DNA of 64,000 nucleotides from Planctomycetota bacterium (lineage in GTDB: Bacteria; Planctomycetota; UBA1135; GCA-002686595): assembly GCA_012959525.1 (NCBI GenBank), contig DUDB01000029.1:1-64000 (forward strand), read 5' to 3'. Positions 25,937-33,307 of this stretch are shown piece by piece (within the stretch, counting starts at the first letter, position 1; each line of letters starts with the position of its first letter). The translations under genes were made by a program, and so were the position numbers. The notes beneath the pieces were generated by a model, which did not search any database, was not told the origin of the DNA, and worked only from the letters and a program-made list of their open reading frames with translations.

Positions 25937-28156
25937 CTACTGCCCGGGATCGCTGGCGGGTTCTGCGTCGGCGCCATCATCCGCTGCCGCTCGGTTCCAA
26001 GGATCAAAGTCCACCTTGAACCGCTCCTTGAACCAATCGCTGTTAAAACGGAAGAGTGAATCACCCAGGAGGTTGGCGTTCTGGATGGCCACCTGCTGAC
26101 GCAGATTCAGGAGGTCGGAGGCCTTTATCTCTTCGATGGGCCGGTCCCGCTTCCCGGAGTAGCGCACCAGGATGGCGTGGGTCTTCTCGAAATTGGCCAG
26201 AGCGGCGGGAACCTGTCCCGACTCCAACTCGAACCAGTCTGGGTTGACCCGGATGGTCTTGTCTGCAGCGCTCATGGCATCGTAGTCGTCGTCCGGCACC
26301 TCGAACTGCTCCAGCCAGGGGCGATTCACCATCTCGAAGCCAGCTGCGATCAGGAGCGCCTTGAAGGCGGCTTCGTCCGCAATGGGAAGCCACGGGGTCG
26401 GCTCATCAATCAGACCAGTGTCATCCGCGGCGTCATCGTCGGTGCCCTCCGCAGCAGGACGCTCGCCCAGACCGTCCCGGAGAGATTCAAGGGTCTCCAC
26501 CGCCAGATTCACGGCGCGTTCCTGGGCCCACTCCTCCCCCACGGCCTCGCGGATCTGATCGATGGGCGGCTCTTGACGGGGCAACTTGGTAGTCAACTGC
26601 CCCGCGATGATGGCGCCTTCTTCGAGGATAATTGAAGAGAGCAGGTCGCCTTCGAGGGCGTAGGTGAATTGGTTGGAGAGGAACTTGCCGCCCCAGCCCT
26701 CTTGTTCTTCCAGTTGGGCCCGGGTCAGGGGTTCGTCGATACGCACCAAGGTGAGCCCGGCGGCCTCCGCTTCGGTGGCGAAGTCCAGGGGCGCGTCCTC
26801 GGGCGCGGCGCTCATGCGCATGCGCAGGTCCGCAAACCAAGCAGTCAGCGCGGCGTGGAGCGGAGCCTCTAGCAGGCACTGCGCGGCCACTTCCTCGTAG
26901 GGCTTGTAGAGAGGAACCTGCTGGGGCTCGTCCGCGCCGGACTCGTCATCGGTTTCACACTCGTCGGGGATGCCGTTCGCATTGAGGTCGGCGCTGGCGC
27001 CACTGGCAATGTCGACCATGTCTTCGATGCCATTGCGATTGCAGTCCAGGAACTCCGAGTCCTGGGTGGCATCCTCCGTCACCTCCACGGCCGCAGCGTC
27101 TTCCTCCTCGTCCTGGGGAGCGGGGGCGGGGAAGTTCTCCTCACCAGCTTCTTCGGTGGCCTCCTCGACCGGAGCAGATTCGCCCTCATCGGGAACGGGA
27201 GCCTCCTCGACCGGCACCTCGTTCTTGAAGCGCACGTTGTTGAAGCGGTTGTAGTAGCTGCGCGCCTGAACCTCGGGGTCCAGACCCTCGGGAGCCGGGA
27301 ACTGCTCTAGGAGCATCGTGGCGTCGAAGGGCTCATCGAGGCTGGCGTAGGCCACTAGGCCACTGAAGCTCTCTTCGGTGAAGTGCTCCTGCTGCTTGAA
27401 CAGGGGTTGAGCGTGGAACCACTCGAGCAGGCCCTCATCTGCTGGCAGCGCGGCGCGCGCCTGATCGAGATACTCGACGCCCTCAACCTCGGCGTACTGG
27501 AAGGCGAATTGGGGATGCTCTTCCTTCCACAGCGCTTCCACGTCACCTGAATCGGCGCCTGCCGCAGCGCCCGTGCTCAAGAAGCTCATCAGCTTGGCCA
27601 CGCGTAGATGGTTGCGCAGCACATCCTCGAGACCGGGTACCGTCATGTGTCGCTGGCGCGCAAACATCTGCTCGTTCTCCTGCGTCTGAAAAGAGCTGAG
27701 CAGGAACTGGACGAACTCGGCGTCGGTGACCGCGATGCCCGCATCGGTGGCCATCTGGTCGAGCACCATGATCAGGCCCACGTCCTCCTGAGAGACGCTC
27801 GGGCGCCGCTTGCCTTCGGGCACGTGGCGTGGCTGGAACGCTCCGATGGAGTGCAGCGTGCCCAGATCTTTGAAGCGCCGCATGAAGACGTCGTAGCGCA
27901 CCTCATGTCGGACCTGGGTCGTGGGGTCCGTCCAGCTCAGATGGATCGGGTTGGTCTCCTCGCCTCCAATGATGCCGCCCATGCTGCTCTGAAAACTGCC
28001 GCCCACGGTGAAGATGAGCAGCACGAAGAGCAGGAGCCCAATGGTGCCGTAGAACTGCCACTTACTGCGCCCCTTGGGCACGATGATCAGATCATCGTCG
28101 TGCGAGGGGGAGTCGTGGGAGGGGGAGTCGTGGGATTGAGAGGCGGCTTGCGGCAT
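25937..28156 (-). CDS. Membrane-anchored SurA/PpiD-like chaperone with an inserted Asp/Asn-rich repeat
   Basis: 739 residues from ATG 28156; the frame extends to 28255 without support. One N-terminal helix (about 35-52) after a short, His/Ser/Asp-rich tail puts the rest outside the cytoplasm, like PpiD. Residues about 75-200 resemble a SurA N-terminal helical domain. An acidic Pro/Glu/Ala linker (about 315-370) leads to two units, DCNRNGIEDMVDI and DLNANGIPDECE (residues 371-401), of the calcium-loop type common in planctomycete secreted proteins. The C-terminal half is helical. I cannot see an intact parvulin active site, so it may be only a chaperone. Last gene of the long minus-strand run. 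Confidence 0.65.
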   Translation of the reverse strand: MPQAASQSHDSPSHDSPSHDDDLIIVPKGRSKWQFYGTIGLLLFVLLIFTVGGSFQSSMGGIIGGEETNPIHLSWTDPTTQVRHEVRYDVFMRRFKDLGTLHSIGAFQPRHVPEGKRRPSVSQEDVGLIMVLDQMATDAGIAVTDAEFVQFLLSSFQTQENEQMFARQRHMTVPGLEDVLRNHLRVAKLMSFLSTGAAAGADSGDVEALWKEEHPQFAFQYAEVEGVEYLDQARAALPADEGLLEWFHAQPLFKQQEHFTEESFSGLVAYASLDEPFDATMLLEQFPAPEGLDPEVQARSYYNRFNNVRFKNEVPVEEAPVPDEGESAPVEEATEEAGEENFPAPAPQDEEEDAAAVEVTEDATQDSEFLDCNRNGIEDMVDIASGASADLNANGIPDECETDDESGADEPQQVPLYKPYEEVAAQCLLEAPLHAALTAWFADLRMRMSAAPEDAPLDFATEAEAAGLTLVRIDEPLTRAQLEEQEGWGGKFLSNQFTYALEGDLLSSIILEEGAIIAGQLTTKLPRQEPPIDQIREAVGEEWAQERAVNLAVETLESLRDGLGERPAAEGTDDDAADDTGLIDEPTPWLPIADEAAFKALLIAAGFEMVNRPWLEQFEVPDDDYDAMSAADKTIRVNPDWFELESGQVPAALANFEKTHAILVRYSGKRDRPIEEIKASDLLNLRQQVAIQNANLLGDSLFRFNSDWFKERFKVDFDPWNRAAADDGADAEPASDPGQ

Positions 28157-28295
28157 CGGCTGGACCGTGGACCTAGGGACTTGCGGGGCGGCGAACCGCT
28201 CCCGATGGAGGGATATGAACCGCAGAGGATACGGGCGAGGCCGGAAGGCGTGCAAGCCGGGTGGTCTATACCCTAGGCAGGACCCGGGGCTGAGA

Positions 28296-29009
28296 TCAGT
28301 CCCGAGCCAGTTCAGAGTCTCTGGGAAGGTCTCCCAGGTCCATCAAACCGAAGCGATCCAGGAATTCCTTGTCCGTACCGTATTGAAGGGGATGGCCGGG
28401 AACATCGGCACGGCCCAGGACCCGCACCAGACCTCGGTCCACCAGGGATCGCAGTATGGGCCCGGCCTGGACGCCACGGATGGCCTCTACCTCCGCCTTG
28501 GTCACGGGCTGCCGATAGGCGATCACGGCCAGGGTCTCAAGGGCCGCTGGGCTGATGCGCTCGACGGCGTTCCCCTTGCCGAGACGACCCACGACCTCGC
28601 CCAGATCGGCGCTGGTCATGAGCGTGTGCCCACCCCGGATCCCACGCACCTCAAAGGGCAGTCCGGTCTCGGAGAGCTTCTGGGTGAGCAACTCCAGAGC
28701 CGCCAGGACGCGTGGTCGCCGGGGGCGGTCCAGAAGTTGGACCAAGCGATCCACTCCGATGGGGTCGGATGAGGCGAAGAGCAGCGCAGCCAGGTGCCGC
28801 ACGAGCTCGGCGTCGGAGAGCTTATCCCCCGGGCCCACCCGCGAGCGCTTCTTCGGCTTGGGGTCGGAATCCTCAGCGACTTCGGATTCCGATGTCTCCG
28901 CAGAGGTCTCGCCCTTGCGGTCCTCGGGCATGTCTTCCGGAGGGTCTGCCTGGGAGTCGTCGTGTAGGTCCATGGGCTCAAGCAAAGCGGCGTCGGGTTT
29001 GGATTCCAT
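28296..29009 (-). CDS. scpB: Segregation and condensation protein ScpB
   Basis: Kleisin-complex winged-helix subunit that works with Smc and ScpA in chromosome compaction. 237 residues from ATG 29009 (TTG 29045 is an alternative). The first 70 residues are acidic and low-complexity. Then two winged-helix units: LVRHLAALLFASSDPI, LIGVDRL-type text, and the diagnostic ISPAALETLAVIAYRQPVTK with GVQAGPILRSLVDRGLVRV and QYGTDKEFLDRFGL. ScpA is not in the window. It is separated from the chaperone gene downstream by 139 bases and from the parvulin gene upstream by 74 bases. Confidence 0.93.
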   Translation of the reverse strand: MESKPDAALLEPMDLHDDSQADPPEDMPEDRKGETSAETSESEVAEDSDPKPKKRSRVGPGDKLSDAELVRHLAALLFASSDPIGVDRLVQLLDRPRRPRVLAALELLTQKLSETGLPFEVRGIRGGHTLMTSADLGEVVGRLGKGNAVERISPAALETLAVIAYRQPVTKAEVEAIRGVQAGPILRSLVDRGLVRVLGRADVPGHPLQYGTDKEFLDRFGLMDLGDLPRDSELARD

Positions 29010-29083
29010 TGGGTGCAGGATCGGCTTTCGGCGCCCCTCGATCAAGCCCCACCGGAGAATGGTGATTTCGGCAGGCGCTACGG

Positions 29084-30016
29084 TCAGTCCAGCGCCACGT
29101 CTCCCATCAGGCGAAGAAAAGGAGTCATGTCCACTTCATGCTCCAAGACCACGGCGGCCTTCCACTGCCAGTACTCCGGATCCTCGATGGGCCTCTGCAA
29201 GAGGCTGGCCTCCACCGCCCGGGACAACTCATCGGAGTGCTCCGGTGACATGGGTGCCGGCCTCGCATCCACCCGCATCAAAAGCCAGCGATCACCTTCG
29301 CGCACGGGGCCGCCCACCTCACCCACTGGAGTCTCAAAAGCCACCAGCGCCAGGGGTGCCCGACCGCGCACGACCGGCGGGACGCGACCACCCTCGGCAC
29401 CTGAGTCGTCCACGCTCCAGGTCCGAGCCAGATGGTCAAAGGACTCCCCGGCGGCGAGCAGGGCCCGAACCTCGCTCACCTGCTCGCGGGTTTCGAGAAC
29501 GATCACGCGCACCTGAGCGTGTGGGGTGCACAGAAGCCACGCACGCACCACGCGCTCGGCCAACAGATCCAGTTCAGCCTGCCGCTGGATGCGCTCCTTG
29601 TAGGGGCCCGGGTTCAGGCCCAGCCTCTGCCGCAGAAACTCGTCGCTGCCCATGCCGCTGACCCCGCTGGCCGCCACCTCCTGATCCAGGCGGTCCAGAG
29701 CCTGCCGTCGAGCCGCCTTCCGCAGCCCAGGGTCCACTCTCACACCCAGCCGGATGGACTCAAGCACGATCAGGCGCTCGAGAATCAACTCGTCGAGCAG
29801 GGCGCGCACCCCCGGACTGTCCCTGTGCAGCCATGACTGGAGGAGCTCGGCCGTGGTCAGAGATTGGCCCGCGATGTGGGCCACGAAGGAGGGCTCCCCG
29901 GCTTCAACCGTGGGCCCGCTGGCCTCTTGAGGGGCCACCAACACGCCCGACCGGGGACCGGCGCAGGCGCCCAAGCCCAGGAGCAGCAGACAGACAGATG
30001 CGTGGGCGACGGGCAC
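29084..30016 (-). CDS. Parvulin-type peptidyl-prolyl isomerase lipoprotein
   Basis: 310 residues from GTG 30016, nine bases after the upstream stop. The longer frame to 30157 lies inside the neighbour. The N-terminus VCLLLLGLGAC is a signal peptide with lipobox LGAC, so it should be membrane-tethered in the periplasm. A SurA_N-like helical part (about 40-165) is followed by a parvulin segment with ESFDHLARTWSVDDSGAEGG. Likely helps fold exported proteins such as the neighbouring pseudopilins. One of three SurA/PpiC-related genes in the window. Confidence 0.75.
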   Translation of the reverse strand: MPVAHASVCLLLLGLGACAGPRSGVLVAPQEASGPTVEAGEPSFVAHIAGQSLTTAELLQSWLHRDSPGVRALLDELILERLIVLESIRLGVRVDPGLRKAARRQALDRLDQEVAASGVSGMGSDEFLRQRLGLNPGPYKERIQRQAELDLLAERVVRAWLLCTPHAQVRVIVLETREQVSEVRALLAAGESFDHLARTWSVDDSGAEGGRVPPVVRGRAPLALVAFETPVGEVGGPVREGDRWLLMRVDARPAPMSPEHSDELSRAVEASLLQRPIEDPEYWQWKAAVVLEHEVDMTPFLRLMGDVALD

Positions 30017-30024
30017 GCTCGCGC

Positions 30025-31575
30025 TCAGCGGAAGTACACGCGGCGAGTCACAGCGACGCCCCGGCAGGCGTGGCAGGGCACGATCTGCACGGAGGAGGCC
30101 TGCTTGCTGCCGCCCCCACCTGCGTAGATCATCTCCAATGCCCCACGGCCTCCACATGTGGAGCAGGCCTTGAGGTAGGGGTGGTCACGGAGCTCGTAGT
30201 CCCCGGCGAACTCCACGTAGAAGGCCTTGATCCAATTGGCGCGCTTACTGAGGGAGAAGGCGTCCCAGAAAACCTGGAACTGGTCCTCCTGGGCGGCCTG
30301 GGCCTGGGCGCGACGAGCATTGCGCTGGTTCTTCAGGAAGCGCTGGATCTTGTCCTCCAGTGCGGCCCGCTCCTTGTCCTTGTCGGTCATGGTCTCGCGC
30401 TGGGCGGTAGTGTCCTCGGTACCCGCACGGGCCTTGTCCTCCCCGAGCATCCAGGTCCCCTCGCCGTAGGTGGCGTTGTTGTAGCGCAGCTTCTGACGCG
30501 AGACCCAGTGGGCCACAATCTGATCCTCACTCGCCTCAGAGTTGTACTGTCCCTGAACGTCTTCAAGCACAGCCTCTCGGATGGCCTCGCCAAGCCCCTC
30601 TTCCGCAAAAGCCAAGGCACCGACGTAGTCGAGACTGCCAGCCGCCTGCCGGGTCAATCGCGAGAGCCAGTAGCTCCAGCGCCTGCGCACGAAATCGGTC
30701 ACCGCCTCATCACGCGCGAGCATGATCTGGATTTCCTTGGCCTTGACCTCCAGTACCAAGGGACTACCCGGGAACACGTTGGCGAAATCCGCCAGATGCT
30801 CAAGCGCCTTCTCATACTGCCCCTTCTTGCGCAGCACGTCGACGCTACGCAGGTAGTCGATCTGGGCCTGCTGGGCGGCCTTGACCTCGGCCAAGGCGAC
30901 GGCATTGACGAGGTCCGGATGCTCTCCGGCCTCGTCGAGGGCCACGGCAGCCTGGAAGTGCTCCAGGGCATGCTGGAAATCGAGAAACTTCTCGCAGGTG
31001 TGCGCCAACTCGATCTGGCCCTGGAGGTCCGTCTCCACCAGCTCGGCGGAGTGACGGGCATACAGTTCCTCGCGACTGTAGATATCCAAGGCGGGAGCCT
31101 GCCCCCCCTTGGAGACACTCTGCACCCGGCGCTTGGGCACCAACTGCAGGTTGCCGTCTACCTGAACGACGAAGTCCGTGCCTTCCCGCGAGAGGATGAC
31201 GCCCACGACCTCGTACCCGTCCACCAGGATCAGGCGCTCAACGTCCACCATCAGCTCGTCCGTGGCCACGTCCACGTAACCCAACTGTTCGCGCAACTCC
31301 TGCTGTTGGCTGGGATCCAGCGCGGTCCAGGCCACACTCGCCACTCCGCCATGGGACAGGAGCGTGAAGCGGAAACCATCCGGGTCGTGGTCGAGGATGT
31401 GGCCCCACCGGATCTGGCCACTGCGCAGCCTCAGCATCAGCGCCGGCTGCATCTCCACTTCAGAAGACGGCTCAGGCGTGAGACCGCCGGGGTCTTGCCC
31501 GGGGGTCTGGAGCGCCGAGGCGCTGGCACACAGGAGAAGGGCAAGGCTCAGGGATTTGAGAGTGTCAATCATCAC
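30025..31575 (-). CDS. Secreted protein with TPR-like helices and DnaJ-type Cys motifs
   Basis: 516 residues. Signal peptide MMIDTLKSLSLALLLCASASA. Two short beta-units follow (LRLRSGQIRWGHILDHDPDG and LILVDGYEVVGVILSREGTD). A helical middle has TPR-like repeats at about residues 185-275 (FLDFQHALEHFQAAVALDEA, GQYEKALEHLADFAN), then a charged helix. Near the C-terminus are CSTCGGRGAL and CHACRGVA, two CxxCxG units like the DnaJ zinc finger. Overlaps the GspI-like gene by 4 bases, so it belongs to the pseudopilin operon. I cannot name a function; a periplasmic assembly or quality-control factor is one guess. Confidence 0.7.
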   Translation of the reverse strand: MMIDTLKSLSLALLLCASASALQTPGQDPGGLTPEPSSEVEMQPALMLRLRSGQIRWGHILDHDPDGFRFTLLSHGGVASVAWTALDPSQQQELREQLGYVDVATDELMVDVERLILVDGYEVVGVILSREGTDFVVQVDGNLQLVPKRRVQSVSKGGQAPALDIYSREELYARHSAELVETDLQGQIELAHTCEKFLDFQHALEHFQAAVALDEAGEHPDLVNAVALAEVKAAQQAQIDYLRSVDVLRKKGQYEKALEHLADFANVFPGSPLVLEVKAKEIQIMLARDEAVTDFVRRRWSYWLSRLTRQAAGSLDYVGALAFAEEGLGEAIREAVLEDVQGQYNSEASEDQIVAHWVSRQKLRYNNATYGEGTWMLGEDKARAGTEDTTAQRETMTDKDKERAALEDKIQRFLKNQRNARRAQAQAAQEDQFQVFWDAFSLSKRANWIKAFYVEFAGDYELRDHPYLKACSTCGGRGALEMIYAGGGGSKQASSVQIVPCHACRGVAVTRRVYFR

Positions 31576-32096
31576 GGTCGGTCAGGGGTAGAAGACGCAG
31601 CGGACTGGCCCTCCTCGTCCGAAGCCATCTCCGGGGGAGGGGGGAATGAGCGGGCTTGGATGAAGCGTCGGCGCAGTCGCTCTCCAAAGGGTACTTCACG
31701 TAGCAGCAGGGTGGTGAATTTGCGCGCGCGTTGCACTCCGGCGGCCTCCCAGGAGACATTCACATCCACGGCGAACTCGTCCGGGTTGTCGGGGTTGATC
31801 CGCGCCAGGGCCGAGTAGATAACGCCGGTGGTGCCAGGCACCGGGCGATCGACGATCACCCGCGGGTCCCCCACACTGCCGTCCTCCTCCAAGGGAAAGA
31901 GGGACTCCTCCAGGTCGGCCACCACGGCCTCGATGGCCGTGGAGGCAGCCGTGCGCAGGGCGGCGGTACGAGTCAGGGCTGCGCCGAAGGTGAACAGCCC
32001 CAGGAGCGAGGTCATGGCCATGACCAGCAATCCCATGGCCAGAACAACCTCCAGGATGGTGAACCCTGACTGGGCGCGGGTGGGTGTGGAGCTCAT
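31572..32096 (-). CDS. Minor pseudopilin, GspI/PilV-like
   Basis: 174 residues. A ten-residue leader ending in Gly is followed by the prepilin motif G-FTILEVVLAMGLLVMAM with Glu at mature position 5, then a hydrophobic helix. The remainder is short, with VIVDRPVPGTTGVIYSALAR and a strand-rich region. A prepilin peptidase would cut and methylate it before assembly in the inner membrane. The C-terminus is Pro/Ser/Asp-rich. It overlaps both neighbours by 4 bases. Confidence 0.85.
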   Translation of the reverse strand: MSSTPTRAQSGFTILEVVLAMGLLVMAMTSLLGLFTFGAALTRTAALRTAASTAIEAVVADLEESLFPLEEDGSVGDPRVIVDRPVPGTTGVIYSALARINPDNPDEFAVDVNVSWEAAGVQRARKFTTLLLREVPFGERLRRRFIQARSFPPPPEMASDEEGQSAASSTPDRP

Positions 32097-33307
32097 CGGC
32101 CACTCCCCAGCCGGGCCGAGGACGCCGGGCGTCCCAGGTTCCAGTCGTCACTGTGCATGGCCACGGGCACCTCCACAGTGACCGTCTGTCCATAGTGCAG
32201 GTGTGCGCCGATCTCGTGGGGCATCGCGGCCGTTCCGCGCGCGGCGCGTTTCACGCTCACGCGGTCGCCACGCAGGTTCTGCACCTCCATCCACTCGCCG
32301 TCGATGAGGATGTGACGCCCTTTTCGGTAGGGAACTCCGGAGCCATCGCTCACCTCAAATGAGGTCGTCTGTTTTTCAAGAGGTTCAAGCAGGGTCGGAC
32401 GCCTCCGAAGATCCGCCGGACGCTCGAACTCCAGCTCGACGCGCACCCGGCGGGGGAGCAGCGGGCTGCCAGACAAGGCCGGCATCCCCGCACCCGCCTT
32501 GTTCCAGGGATGCGCCTGCCAGTCCGGACAGAGAGGATCGTCGCTGGATCGTTTCCAGGCATCCCAGGAAGCACAGGAGTGCTCCAGTCCGGCGCCAAGG
32601 TTCCAACCATCCCAGATGATGCTCGTCTGGGTAGCGAACTGCAGTCCCAACCAGAGGAGCCCTCCGGAGACCTCCTCCAGGCCCCCCACTTTGGGGCGAC
32701 CCGATGAGGAGAAGAAGTCGGACTTGAAGAAGTTCCCGACGGAGCCCGGGGCCAGAAGGGCCTCGCCGCGCATGAGAAGGCCCTGTCCGCGTGAAAGGGC
32801 GTCGGTACCCACGGGCACCACGGCCCAGGCCACCTCCATCAACCCGCTCTGTATGGCCGGCGTGGGGCGCTGATCCTCGGGAATGAGAGTCTCCACGTCG
32901 ACACCCAACTCTGCTGCTTGGGCCACCAGCGCGGGGTCCACATCCCGAGCCGCCAGGCGCACGACGTCCGCCATGGATGCCGACCGCACCAAGCGCAGCC
33001 GCGGCCAGACGCGATCCACGCGCCCATCCTGGTCCACGTCGAAGTTGACCCAGTCGACGAGGAGGTCCCCTTGGTTTCCGCTGTGCAGAGCACGTAGATC
33101 TTTAGCCAGAAGCTCAGCAGTCGCGGCCCCACGCTCGACGATCAGACGTTGATCCTCTCCCCGGGTCCACATGTCGAGCGCTGTGTCGAGCAGGCGGAAG
33201 AGCGCCACCATCAGAACGGCGGCCAGCCCCGCCGCCACCATCAACTCCACCATGGTGAAACCCTGTCGAGCAAGGGAGCCCTGAGAGTTCAGACGGGAGC
33301 CTCTCAT
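32093..33307 (-). CDS. Minor pseudopilin, GspJ/PilW-like, with a tail-fibre-type beta-repeat
   Basis: 404 residues from ATG 33307 (the frame is open to 33592). Prepilin motif QG-FTMVELMVAAGLAAVLMVAL with Glu5. Residues 90-98 read DVDQDGRVD, an EF-hand-like acidic loop. Residues about 330-376 contain GRHILIDGEWMEVQNLRGD and RAARGTAAMPHEIGAHLHYG, the repeat type found several times in the adjacent 1708-residue protein. Twice the length of a usual GspJ. Overlaps the giant gene by 4 bases (ATGA). Confidence 0.82.
   Translation of the reverse strand: MRGSRLNSQGSLARQGFTMVELMVAAGLAAVLMVALFRLLDTALDMWTRGEDQRLIVERGAATAELLAKDLRALHSGNQGDLLVDWVNFDVDQDGRVDRVWPRLRLVRSASMADVVRLAARDVDPALVAQAAELGVDVETLIPEDQRPTPAIQSGLMEVAWAVVPVGTDALSRGQGLLMRGEALLAPGSVGNFFKSDFFSSSGRPKVGGLEEVSGGLLWLGLQFATQTSIIWDGWNLGAGLEHSCASWDAWKRSSDDPLCPDWQAHPWNKAGAGMPALSGSPLLPRRVRVELEFERPADLRRRPTLLEPLEKQTTSFEVSDGSGVPYRKGRHILIDGEWMEVQNLRGDRVSVKRAARGTAAMPHEIGAHLHYGQTVTVEVPVAMHSDDWNLGRPASSARLGSGR

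Noticed and set aside
29833-31818. 661-residue open frame on the plus strand
   Set aside because: It is antisense to the lipoprotein isomerase, the Cys-motif protein and the GspI-like pseudopilin, all of which have clear motifs. Its own translation has no domain and reflects high GC content.
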